From Hyphomicrobium sp. (GTDB taxonomy: Bacteria; Pseudomonadota; Alphaproteobacteria; Rhizobiales; Hyphomicrobiaceae): DNA of 64,000 bases. Position numbers and translations under genes: made by a program. Positions 42,953 through 51,981 of the stretch are shown in pieces (within the stretch, counting starts at the first letter, position 1; every line of letters begins with the position of its first letter). Location: the NCBI GenBank assembly GCA_022844105.1, contig JALHMJ010000004.1, positions 1 through 64,000 on the forward strand, in the 5' to 3' direction. The notes under the pieces were generated by a model that saw only the letters and a list, made by a program, of their open reading frames with translations, did no database searches and was not told the DNA's origin.

Positions 42953-44464
42953 TTAGCCGGTCCTGAGAGCCGGAGCAGTCTCCCGCGTCAGCGTCTTCCA
43001 TATCTCCAGCATCGCTCGTGAATCGAGCCCGCAGTAGGTCAAGAGATCGCGCCCAACCGCGGCCGCCTCGACCGAGCCGGCCAGCCCGGTCACGGCCTCG
43101 TTCCACCGTATTGAGGCCGTGCCGCCGTCCTGAATGGCAAGATCCTTGTAGGAAAAGCCCGGCACCAGAACGGGCAAGATGTATTTGATCGACGTCCGCC
43201 CGAGAAAGCCGGGGTGGACGTAGGACTGCTGCGCAAACACGTCCATCAAATCCACGATGCGAACGTCGATATCGGCCAGCCAGTCGGCGTACTCAGTGTT
43301 TCGCTCAGCCAATTTGTCGTTGATACCTCGTTCGAAACTCTGGTTCCAAACGACGATCGAACCTCGCTCCGGCAACGCCGCTTTCAGTGCATCGAGGAAT
43401 GCCTTATCCGGCTTCTCCGGCCGCATATGCAAAAACTCATGATGCACGATATCGCCGCCTCGAGACCCGATCACATCGAGGGAGAACTGGAACGGAATAT
43501 GAGCGAACGGGCCGTAGCCATCAAACCTCGGCACGGCAGCAGCAAACGTTTCGTAATCCAGAAACGCGATCGGGAAGCGAAGCGCATCGAGAAATGCCGC
43601 CACTTGATCGAAAATGATTTTCGGCTGCCCGGACCGCGCCGCTCTGATCTGATTGGATTGCACTTCCGACACTTTGAAATCGTCGGGCACGTCCGTGATG
43701 TCCAATATGCCCCGATCGATCAGATCGGCGAGCTTTTTCTTCGATGATCCAATCCGCGTGATGTCGTGCACGCTGTAGGCCGGAACGTCGGGATTGGATT
43801 GTGCAAAGGTCCGGCAATGCTGCCCGCGCGCCTTATAGAAACATCCGCACGGCCCGCCGGGCTGGACGTCAAGCGACAACACATCGTGCGCGCGATCCAT
43901 CTCAGCCGCAACCACGTCACGGATGGCCGCAACCGCGTCCGTGAAATCTTCACGCGTGAACAGAACATCGATCTCCAGTTCGCCCGATCGCACATATTGC
44001 GAATTGAGCCGCACCAGAAAGAGCCGTCCGAGGGGGAGCTTTGTCTGCCGCAAAACCTCGGCCTGAAAGCCGATGTCCCACGTGTAACGTTCATCTTTGG
44101 CGCCCTTGCCGCCGCCACTCGTCGAGCCCTTCACTTCGTAAAGATCGTAGCAGCGACAATCCTCGTTCCACACCAGAACATCACAAGCCGTCGTGAACCG
44201 CTCCGTCTCGAACACGGGCTGATAAAGAATTGGCGCGCGCGCCTCGACGAGCAGCGCCGTTTCGTCCACTGCCCCGCGCGCCACTGTCACCCCGCCGGGA
44301 AAGACCGATCGCGCCAGCATGTCCACGTCGTTGCCGGCAGCGATGATCGACTGATCGAAATCCGACAGCGGCACGCGGTTGTAAATTGCCGGCCGGTGAA
44401 TCTTGAACCACGCGTCATGGGAACAGTCGCGCCAGATCATGAAATTGGTCTTGCTTAGCCTCAT
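42953..44464 (-). CDS. DUF2779 protein: PD-(D/E)xK nuclease joined to DEDDy exonuclease
   Basis: A 503-residue protein with two nuclease-like parts. The N-terminal half looks like a Cas4/RecB-type PD-(D/E)xK nuclease: Asp95 and Glu110-x-Lys112, with Cys14 and the CGCFYKARGQHC cluster (Cys206/208/217) able to hold a 4Fe-4S cluster. The C-terminal half (DUF2779) has DYE (303-305), N374xxxE378, Asp405/Asp408 and Y477xxxD481, which fits a DEDDy 3'-5' exonuclease. A DNA or RNA processing role is likely. It stands alone with no CRISPR genes. Confidence 0.82.
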   Translation of the reverse strand: MRLSKTNFMIWRDCSHDAWFKIHRPAIYNRVPLSDFDQSIIAAGNDVDMLARSVFPGGVTVARGAVDETALLVEARAPILYQPVFETERFTTACDVLVWNEDCRCYDLYEVKGSTSGGGKGAKDERYTWDIGFQAEVLRQTKLPLGRLFLVRLNSQYVRSGELEIDVLFTREDFTDAVAAIRDVVAAEMDRAHDVLSLDVQPGGPCGCFYKARGQHCRTFAQSNPDVPAYSVHDITRIGSSKKKLADLIDRGILDITDVPDDFKVSEVQSNQIRAARSGQPKIIFDQVAAFLDALRFPIAFLDYETFAAAVPRFDGYGPFAHIPFQFSLDVIGSRGGDIVHHEFLHMRPEKPDKAFLDALKAALPERGSIVVWNQSFERGINDKLAERNTEYADWLADIDVRIVDLMDVFAQQSYVHPGFLGRTSIKYILPVLVPGFSYKDLAIQDGGTASIRWNEAVTGLAGSVEAAAVGRDLLTYCGLDSRAMLEIWKTLTRETAPALRTG

Positions 44465-44619
44465 TCCTGCCCCCGCGAGCCACGTTCAAAAGCGGACGAT
44501 TATAATCAAAGTTGATGCAGCGTCCGCTACCCGGTTCCGTCTATGCACAGGCCACTAAGCTTCGAACGGGTTTTCAATGTTTGAAAGTGTGGCGGTGGCG
44601 GCGGAAATGCGACTTCCGA

Positions 44620-45660
44620 TCAGCGCCGCGAGCGTACCACTCGGTGCACGAAGCGCAGTTTGTCCCGTGCCGCCTTGGGAATGACGAACGGGTAGTAGTC
44701 CGCGTGGCCCATGCTGCGGTTCATGCTGTTCAGCGCCAGCGTCAGCGGCACCCAACGTTCCAGCAGACTGTCGAGCGTTTCTTCCGTGTAGACGTCGTAC
44801 TTCTTGAACGGCCAGATCGATCCGAAAATCAGGCCAGCCGCGCGCGGCTCCATTCCTTCCGCTTCCGCCGTGTCGACACTGTCGACCATATGCAGATAGT
44901 GCGCCCAGGTTTCCGCCCAATCTTCCCAAGGATGCGCGCTGGCATAGCCCGACACGTGGCTCTCTTGCCAGTCATGCGAAGCCCCAAAGGCATGGTGCTG
45001 CGTCAGTGCAGCCTGATAATCGGCGCGCTCGTCTCCAAACAACGAGCGGAATTCAGCGACCAGCCCCGCCGATTCGACAAGCACTTGCCAATAGTAGTGG
45101 CCGCTCTCGTGCCTCAGGTGTCCGAGCAGCGAACGATAAGGCTCGTCAAACTGCTGACGCTGCCGTTCGCGCTCCACTGCGTCCGCTTCCATAATGTTGA
45201 TGGTAATGACGCCATCGAGGTGGCCCGTCATCGTACTGCGGATAAAATCGAAGATTAGCCGCCCCGGCGGCGCCGGACTGGTATCGAGCGGCAATCCCAA
45301 CCTGAGCAGTGAATAGACAAGCCGTTTTTTCGCCCGTTCCAATTCCTGCCAAGCGGTAAGATTGCCCGGTTCCGACAAATTAGGGATCGTCCGGTTGAGG
45401 TCGCAGGCGACGCACATCACGTTGGGATCATCAGCGCGCGTCAGCCAGTTGCACGCCCCATGCACGGCATTGTTGCAGTAACGCAGGGTTTGCTCGGTAT
45501 CGCCAGCAATGCGGCGAAAAAATCCGGTCGCATCGTCCGGCACAAGAGCAACCACCGCCAGAGCATCGGGGTCGAAACCCAGCGCATGGCCGCAGCGAAC
45601 GCACTGCACATTCTTGAAGTAGACCCGATTGCCACATTTCGTGCAGGAGAAGTTGCGCAT
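44620..45660 (-). CDS. Zinc-ribbon putative metallopeptidase
   Basis: A 346-residue protein. An N-terminal zinc ribbon has Cys6/Cys9/Cys20/Cys23, and a second Cys set follows at 62, 70, 83 and 86. The protease-like site is HESGH (184-188) with a downstream HPWEDWAETWAHYLH that can supply the third metal ligand. It matches the putative zinc-binding peptidase group (COG4307-like). No signal peptide, so cytosolic. It is divergent, 309 bases away, from the amidoligase/ATP-grasp/transglutaminase operon, and in other proteobacteria I recall it near that cassette. Confidence 0.82.
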   Translation of the reverse strand: MRNFSCTKCGNRVYFKNVQCVRCGHALGFDPDALAVVALVPDDATGFFRRIAGDTEQTLRYCNNAVHGACNWLTRADDPNVMCVACDLNRTIPNLSEPGNLTAWQELERAKKRLVYSLLRLGLPLDTSPAPPGRLIFDFIRSTMTGHLDGVITINIMEADAVERERQRQQFDEPYRSLLGHLRHESGHYYWQVLVESAGLVAEFRSLFGDERADYQAALTQHHAFGASHDWQESHVSGYASAHPWEDWAETWAHYLHMVDSVDTAEAEGMEPRAAGLIFGSIWPFKKYDVYTEETLDSLLERWVPLTLALNSMNRSMGHADYYPFVIPKAARDKLRFVHRVVRSRR

Positions 45661-45969
45661 CGTCGGTCTGGGTTTTCTCTACGTGCTGGCCGAGAGCGCA
45701 TGCGATCGTCCGGCCTCCTGGCATCTGGTGAATGTTCAAGCACGATCACGCGGGTCTGTCGCGTGACCTTTGGTCAGACAACCAACCGTTGCCGATTAAT
45801 ATATCAACCGGCAGCCAAAAGTCGCGTCGTTCGCCCTTCCTTTAGGCATTATTGTATCTCCAGAGTGCAATGCGGCAGCACCGCTCTTGTTCACGTTTGT
45901 GAGAGCCGATAACCGAAGTATGACGCCCCTCGAACCGCCAAAGCTCCGGCGAAAGGATCCAGTCCGCCC
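45661..45969. other. 309-base divergent regulatory region
   Basis: No gene. It separates the metallopeptidase gene from the amidoligase operon. It holds the perfect inverted repeat at 45746-45766 and an AT-rich island (GATTAATATATC, about 45794-45805), both unusual against the surrounding GC content. AAAGGA at about 45952-45957 is the likely ribosome binding site for the gene at 45970. Confidence 0.55.
45746..45766. promoter_or_regulatory. Perfect 7-7-7 inverted repeat, candidate operator
   Basis: TCACGCG-GGTCTGT-CGCGTGA: two perfect seven-base arms around a seven-base centre. Size and symmetry fit a dimeric repressor site placed between two divergent promoters, so it could control the metallopeptidase and amidoligase genes together. 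Confidence 0.5.
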
Positions 45970-48900
45970 ATGACGCTGCACGTCGCTTTGACGCACGAAA
46001 CGACCTATCGCTACGACCGACCGATCATGATGGGCCCGCAAATCGTGCGGCTCCGACCAGCCCCGCACTGCCGCACGCCGATCCTGAGCTATTCGCTCAC
46101 GCTGGAGCCCAAAGTCCACTTTCTGAACTGGCAACAGGATCCCTTCGGCAACTTTCTGGGCCGCGTGGTGATGCCCGAGCCGACTGGGATTTTTTCCGTC
46201 AAGGTCGATCTCGTGGCCGACATGGCGGTCATAAATCCGTTCGACTTCTTTGTCGCCGAGGAGGCCTCCGAATGGCCTTTCCCCTATGACGAGCTGCTGC
46301 GCAAGGAATTGCTGCCCTACCTCGTCCCCGATGCCATCGGTCCACACCTGAAGAAGTATCTCGCCGGCATCAGCCGCAAAAAAAAGACGACCATCGATTT
46401 TCTCTGCGACCTGAACCGCCAACTCAACAAAGACATCGAGTACTTCATCCGCATGGAACCCGGCGTGCAGACGCCGGAAGAAACGCTCGGTCAAGCCGGC
46501 GGATCGTGCCGAGATAGCGCCTGGCTGCTCGTCCAGATTCTGCGCAATCTGGGTCTCGCGGCTCGCTTCGTCTCCGGCTATCTGATCCAATTGACGCCGG
46601 ACGTGAAATCTCTCGACGGTCCCACCGGCACGGACGTCGATTTCACCGATCTGCATGCCTGGGCCGAAGTCTATCTGCCGGGCGCCGGCTGGATCGGGCT
46701 CGACGCGACGTCAGGACTGCTCGCCGGCGAAGGCCATATCCCGCTCGCCGCCACGCCGCATCCGACCAGCGCCGCCCCAATCGCTGGCGCACACGAGAAA
46801 GCCGAAGTCACATTCTCGTTCAACATGGGTGTCACCCGCATCCGTGAAACCCCACGCGTCACGAAGCCGTACAGCGACCAGACTTGGGCGCAGATCGTCG
46901 ACAGCGGCCATAAGGTCGACGAGCGTCTCGCGAAAGGCGATGTCCGCCTCAGCATGGGCGGCGAACCGACTTTCGTGGCCGTCGACGACATGGACGGCGC
47001 CGAATGGAACACCGCCGCCGTCGGCCCCAGCAAACGCCGCTACGCCGAAAACCTGATCCGCCGCCTGGAAAAGCGCTTCGCGCCCGGCGGCCTCCTGCAT
47101 TACGGCCAAGGCAAGTGGTACCCCGGCGAACAGCTGCCCCGTTGGGCCTTCGCACTTTACTGGCGCATCGACGGTCAACCTTTGTGGGTCGACCCAGCCC
47201 TCATTGCGCGCGAAAGCGCCAACGACAACGCCACCGTCGTCGACGCTTCACGGTTCATGGAGACGCTGTGCACGACGCTCGGCCTGCCCGGTGATAGCGG
47301 CATCCCGGCATATGAAGATGCGGCGCACTTTGTTCTCGTCGAGCAGAAATTGCCGATCGGCATCACACCCGAAAAGAACAAGCTCGACGACCCCGCCGAA
47401 CGCGAACGACTGGTGCGCGTCTTTGATCGCGGCGTCACGGCGCCGTCGAGCTACGTGCTGCCAATCCAGGTTTGGAACACGCTTGATCGCGGCCGCCGCT
47501 GGGTCACCGAGAGATGGGCGCTGCGGCGCGAGAAACTGTTTCTCATGCCCGGCGATTCACCGGCCGGTTTTCGGCTGCCCTTGGCGACGCTTCCCGTGGT
47601 TACGCCCACGATGCAATATCCCCACGCCGTGCCGCGCGATCCCTTCGCCACTGCACCGCCGCTGCCCCAGCGAGATGTGCTGCTGCAGCGACGCCGAACG
47701 GTCACACTCGAAAATCCACCTCTCCCGCCCTCTGGTGTCAGCGAGATCTGGGGTTCCGTCCGTACCGCCATGACGGTCGAACCGCGCGACGGGCGCGTCT
47801 GCGTGTTCATACCCCCGCTTGAGGATGCCGAAGACTACGCCGCGCTCATTGCCGCGGTCGAGGAGTCGGCGCGTGCAACAAAAACGCCGGTCCATGTCGA
47901 AGGCTATCCGCCCCCGAACGATCCGCGTTTCAACGTCATCAAGGTGACGCCCGATCCCGGCGTCATCGAAGTCAACGTTCAACCTGTCACTCGCTGGGAT
48001 GACGCTATTGAAGTCACGACAACCCTTTATGAAGAAGCCCATCTCTCGCGCCTCTCCACCGAGAAATTCATGATCGATGGCCGCCACACCGGCACCGGCG
48101 GCGGCAATCACATCGTGCTCGGCGGCCTCACCCCCGAAGACAGCCCATTCTTGCGCCGGCCGGATCTTCTCGCCTCGATCATTGCCTACTGGCAAAATCA
48201 CCCCTCGCTGTCGTTCCTCTTCTCCGGCCTCTTCATTGGCCCGACGTCCCAGGCTCCCCGCGTCGACGAAGCCCGCCATGAAAGCCTCTACGAACTCGAA
48301 ATCGCGCTTGGCGAAATCCCCGATCCTGGTATGGGCTCGGTCCCGCCCTGGCTCGTCGACCGCATTTTCCGCAACCTGTTGATCGACGTGACCGGCAACA
48401 CGCATCGCGCCGAAATCTGCATCGACAAACTTTATTCGCCCGACAGCGCAACCGGCCGCCTCGGGCTGATTGAATTCCGCTCGTTCGAAATGCCTCCGCA
48501 CGCCCGCATGAGCCTTGCCCAGCAGTTGCTCTTGCGCGCGCTGATCGTGCGTTTCTGGGAACATCCATATCGGCAAAAGCTCGTCCGCTGGGGCCCAGCC
48601 CTGCACGATCGCTTCATGCTGCCGCATTACATCTGGTCTGACTTCGCCTCGATCATCGACGACTTGCAGGGCCACGGTCTGCACATCGAACTGGATTGGT
48701 TCCGCCCGCACCACGACTTCCGCTTTCCCAAGCTCGGCTCGATCTGCGGCTTTGACGTCGAACTGGAATTGCGGCAAGCCCTCGAGCCGTGGCACGTCCT
48801 TGGCGAGGAAGGCTCCCCCGGCGGCACCGCGCGCTATGTCGATAGCTCTCTGGAGAGGGTCGAAATGAAAGTCCGCGGCCTCACCGGCGACCGCTTCGTC

Positions 48901-49269
48901 GTCACCTGCAATGGCCGCACGCTTCCACTCAGTCCGACCGGAACCTACGGCGAGGCCGTCGCCGGCGTCCGCTACCGAGCCTGGTGGCCCCCCTCCGCCC
49001 TCCACCCAACCATTACGCCGCACGTCCCCCTCGTATTCGACCTTATCGATACGTGGTCGGGACGCTCGATCGCTGGGTGCCGTTATCACGTATCTCATCC
49101 GGGCGGCCGCAACTTCGAGACATTCCCGGTCAACGCTTACGAGGCCGAAGGGCGCCGCCTTGCCCGCTTTGAGGAAACCGGCCACACGGCCGGGCTGATG
49201 CAGCCCTCCACCGCCGACCGCAATCCCGATTATCCCTGCACACTCGATTTGCGCCGGCGCGTCCAATAA
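45970..49269 (+). CDS. Transglutaminase-like domain fused to DUF2126 amidoligase-like domain
   Basis: A 1099-residue protein. The first 270 residues are a bacterial transglutaminase N-terminal domain plus a transglutaminase core with Cys180 (GGSCRDSAW), His229 (DLHAWAEVYLP) and Asp245 (LDATSG). From about 330 to the end is DUF2126, which comparative work places in the glutamine-synthetase/GCS-like COOH-NH2 ligase superfamily, with GEPTFVAVDDMDG, the GTGGGNHIVLGG loop and the HMLPHYIWSDF region. The pair suggests formation and cleavage of isopeptide or gamma-glutamyl-like bonds. First gene of a three-gene operon with the ATP-grasp protein. Confidence 0.88.
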   Translation: MTLHVALTHETTYRYDRPIMMGPQIVRLRPAPHCRTPILSYSLTLEPKVHFLNWQQDPFGNFLGRVVMPEPTGIFSVKVDLVADMAVINPFDFFVAEEASEWPFPYDELLRKELLPYLVPDAIGPHLKKYLAGISRKKKTTIDFLCDLNRQLNKDIEYFIRMEPGVQTPEETLGQAGGSCRDSAWLLVQILRNLGLAARFVSGYLIQLTPDVKSLDGPTGTDVDFTDLHAWAEVYLPGAGWIGLDATSGLLAGEGHIPLAATPHPTSAAPIAGAHEKAEVTFSFNMGVTRIRETPRVTKPYSDQTWAQIVDSGHKVDERLAKGDVRLSMGGEPTFVAVDDMDGAEWNTAAVGPSKRRYAENLIRRLEKRFAPGGLLHYGQGKWYPGEQLPRWAFALYWRIDGQPLWVDPALIARESANDNATVVDASRFMETLCTTLGLPGDSGIPAYEDAAHFVLVEQKLPIGITPEKNKLDDPAERERLVRVFDRGVTAPSSYVLPIQVWNTLDRGRRWVTERWALRREKLFLMPGDSPAGFRLPLATLPVVTPTMQYPHAVPRDPFATAPPLPQRDVLLQRRRTVTLENPPLPPSGVSEIWGSVRTAMTVEPRDGRVCVFIPPLEDAEDYAALIAAVEESARATKTPVHVEGYPPPNDPRFNVIKVTPDPGVIEVNVQPVTRWDDAIEVTTTLYEEAHLSRLSTEKFMIDGRHTGTGGGNHIVLGGLTPEDSPFLRRPDLLASIIAYWQNHPSLSFLFSGLFIGPTSQAPRVDEARHESLYELEIALGEIPDPGMGSVPPWLVDRIFRNLLIDVTGNTHRAEICIDKLYSPDSATGRLGLIEFRSFEMPPHARMSLAQQLLLRALIVRFWEHPYRQKLVRWGPALHDRFMLPHYIWSDFASIIDDLQGHGLHIELDWFRPHHDFRFPKLGSICGFDVELELRQALEPWHVLGEEGSPGGTARYVDSSLERVEMKVRGLTGDRFVVTCNGRTLPLSPTGTYGEAVAGVRYRAWWPPSALHPTITPHVPLVFDLIDTWSGRSIAGCRYHVSHPGGRNFETFPVNAYEAEGRRLARFEETGHTAGLMQPSTADRNPDYPCTLDLRRRVQ

Positions 49270-49410
49270 AAGGTCGGACCCCGGCCGTTTACCTCACCCG
49301 ATCTTCCGATGTTGCGGGCGTGCCGATTCGGTTGGATAGTCGCTGACCGCGCTCGTCTCAGGGGGACTTGAGCGCGGGGGACAAGGCACGAGGGGCAAGG
49401 CCGAATAACC

Positions 49411-51981
49411 ATGAACAAGACGGCCCCGTCTTTGGCGGGCCTCCAGGAGGATCTCGTCGCGACCTACCGCGCTGCAAATCGCGACGGCTACGACGAACTC
49501 CTGGACGGCAGCGGATACCCGCGTCCGCATTGGCGCGCATTCCTGGATGGCCTCGGCGATATGTCCGAGACTGACCGGGCGATGCGTGCTGTGCGCCTCG
49601 ACCGCCGCGTGCGCGAGACCGGCATCGCCTACGATATTTTCTCCGATCCGCGCCGGCCGAATCAGCGCTGGCAGCTCGATCTGGCGCCGCTGATGATTTC
49701 GGCGGCCGAATGGCGGTGGCTGCAAGAGGCCCTCGTCCAGCGCGCCCGGCTGTGTGACGCCGTCCTCACCGATATTTACGGCCCGCAGAATTTGATGCGC
49801 GAAGGCCTGCTGCCGCCGGAACTCGTTTTCTCCGATACCTCATTCCTCCGGCCGGTCCAGGGCACACTGCCAGAGGCCGGCGGTCTTCAGTTCTATGCCG
49901 CCGATCTTGCCCGCGGTGCCGATGGCCAGTGGCGCATCATCGACAGCCACACCGAAACACTTGCCGGTATCGGCTTCGCGCTCGCCAACCGCGTCGTACA
50001 CACTCACGTTGCAGGTGACTTGTTCAAGCAGTGCAACGGCGTCCGCCTGGCGTCGTTCTTCCACAACGTGCAATCAACGCTGACCGCGCACTCCGGCCGC
50101 GAGAACGCGCGCATCGCGCTCCTCACTCCCGGCCCGCTGCACGAGGACTATTTCTCCCACGCCTATCTTGCGCGCTATCTCGGGTACCTTCTCGTCGAAG
50201 GCTCCGATCTGCGCACCAAAGGCAATCAGGTTTATCTGAAGACGCTTGAAGGTCTCAAGCAGATCGACCTCATTGTTCGCTGTGTCGATGGACGCTCCAT
50301 CGATCCACTGGAACTCGATCCCGGCGGCTTTGACGGCCCGGCCGGCCTGATGCGGGTTTGGCGCCGGCAACCACGCCTCATCGTCAACGCTCCCGGCTCG
50401 GCCTTTGTTCAGAACCGCGGCATCGGCTGCTACTTACCCCCCATCGCCGAGCGCTTGCTGGGCGAAGAGCTGCAACTGCCCGATGCACGCCGCTTCTGGC
50501 TTGGAGATCCCGCCGCCCGCGCCCATGTCCGGTCGCAACTCGACGGCCTCGTCGTCCGCAAAGCTCAGGAAGGCACGGGTCGTCCCGGCCAGGCCGCTCT
50601 GGGTCAGGACACGCGCGCGCTATCGGGTACAGACCGCGATCTACTGAAACGCGAAATCAGGTTGCATGGCGCACGCCTTGTCGCCGAAGAGAAAATTGGC
50701 TTCAGCCACGCCCCCGTCGTCACCCGCAACGGACTTCTCTCACGCCCATTTGCCGTCCGCTTTTTCGTCGCGCGCTCGCCGGCTGGTTATCAGGTCATGC
50801 CCGGCGGCCTTGCGATGACCGTCGATCCCGACCGCGCCGTCGCCCTATCGGCTCCCGACGGTCACACCCGCGACGTCTGGGTCATCTCGGACGCCGAGCA
50901 GGCACCCCACGTCAGCCTATGGCGGCCCGCACTGGAGTCGGCCCGAGTCGAGCGTTCCCAGCGTGTCATTCAAAGCCGCGTGGCCGACGACCTGTTTTGG
51001 CTTGGCCGCTACAGCGAGCGGGCGGATTGGACAATGCGGGTGCTGCGCGGCGCTCTCCGTCGCGTCGAAGAAGACGGGGGTCCCGTCACCGGCCGCCGAG
51101 CCGCGCGAAAGTGTCTGGATGTGCTGCTCTCCAAGTCTGACACCGCCGCTGACATCTCCGAGCGCGCCGCAACGGCCGACATCGAAATCGAACGGCTCTG
51201 CACCGACCTGATCGCCGGGGACAACGGCCATCGAACCCTCGAAAACACCTTCGAAGGCCTCTACCGCGTCGCCCATCTCGCCCGCGATCGCCTGTCGCTC
51301 GAAGCGTGGCAGACGCTGTCCCGCTTTCGTCCCGGCGATACCTGGGTCACGACGCTGGCTTCGGCTCCGCCCGTCGCCGTCCTTGATCTGCTCGACGAGG
51401 GCCTTGCCTCGCTGGCCGCATTCAACGGCCTGATGCACGAGAACATGACCCGCAACCACGGCTGGTCATTCCTCGACATGGGGCGCCGCCTGGAACGGGC
51501 CTATAATCTGAGCGAAGCGATTTTGACGCTCTTCATCCCCGTTCCGGACGCGGAAGAAGAATCGCGCAGTCTTCTCCTTCTGCTCGAATTGGCCGACAGT
51601 TTCATCACCTATCGCTCCCGCTATCGCCTCGATCCGATGCTGGCGCTGGTGCTCGACCTGTTGCTGCTGGACGAAACCAATCCGCGCAGCCTCGCCTATC
51701 AGCTTGCAGCACTCGCGCGTCATCTCGAGCGCCTTCCTGGCGGCAACAAATCGACGACCCTGACGGAGGATCGCCGCGTCATCCTCGCGCTATTGACCGC
51801 CATTCGACTTGCCGATGTCGAAGACATGGCCCGTGAGCCGAACGGCGCCACGCTCGAACGCGTGATGCTCGAACAGATCCAGCTTCTGCCGGCGTTGTCG
51901 AATGCCGTTTCACGCCATTATTTCAACCTGACCGATGAAGCCCCGCACCGCGTCCATACCCGCATCGAGCCCAAACAATGA
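49411..51981 (+). CDS. Circularly permuted ATP-grasp protein fused to alpha-E domain
   Basis: An 856-residue protein. Residues about 75-480 are a circularly permuted ATP-grasp (type 2), seen in the RRVRETGIAYDIF start, the DSHTETLAGIGFALANR loop, and NRGIGCYLPP. From about 520 comes the all-helical alpha-E domain, opening with SRVADDLFWLGRYSERAD. In most genomes these two are separate genes; here they are one. ATP-grasp enzymes ligate carboxylates to amines, so a peptide-tag synthesis role is proposed for the family. It lies 141 bases after the amidoligase gene and overlaps the next by ATGA. Confidence 0.9.
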   Translation: MNKTAPSLAGLQEDLVATYRAANRDGYDELLDGSGYPRPHWRAFLDGLGDMSETDRAMRAVRLDRRVRETGIAYDIFSDPRRPNQRWQLDLAPLMISAAEWRWLQEALVQRARLCDAVLTDIYGPQNLMREGLLPPELVFSDTSFLRPVQGTLPEAGGLQFYAADLARGADGQWRIIDSHTETLAGIGFALANRVVHTHVAGDLFKQCNGVRLASFFHNVQSTLTAHSGRENARIALLTPGPLHEDYFSHAYLARYLGYLLVEGSDLRTKGNQVYLKTLEGLKQIDLIVRCVDGRSIDPLELDPGGFDGPAGLMRVWRRQPRLIVNAPGSAFVQNRGIGCYLPPIAERLLGEELQLPDARRFWLGDPAARAHVRSQLDGLVVRKAQEGTGRPGQAALGQDTRALSGTDRDLLKREIRLHGARLVAEEKIGFSHAPVVTRNGLLSRPFAVRFFVARSPAGYQVMPGGLAMTVDPDRAVALSAPDGHTRDVWVISDAEQAPHVSLWRPALESARVERSQRVIQSRVADDLFWLGRYSERADWTMRVLRGALRRVEEDGGPVTGRRAARKCLDVLLSKSDTAADISERAATADIEIERLCTDLIAGDNGHRTLENTFEGLYRVAHLARDRLSLEAWQTLSRFRPGDTWVTTLASAPPVAVLDLLDEGLASLAAFNGLMHENMTRNHGWSFLDMGRRLERAYNLSEAILTLFIPVPDAEEESRSLLLLLELADSFITYRSRYRLDPMLALVLDLLLLDETNPRSLAYQLAALARHLERLPGGNKSTTLTEDRRVILALLTAIRLADVEDMAREPNGATLERVMLEQIQLLPALSNAVSRHYFNLTDEAPHRVHTRIEPKQ

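Noticed and set aside
42953-44464. Cas4-like features read as part of a CRISPR-Cas system
   Set aside because: No repeats, cas1/cas2 or effector genes anywhere in the window; the DUF2779 fusion is better explained as a stand-alone nuclease.
47557-49266. A 569-codon frame opposite the amidoligase gene
   Set aside because: Shadow of the DUF2126 coding region; no motif or ribosome binding site.
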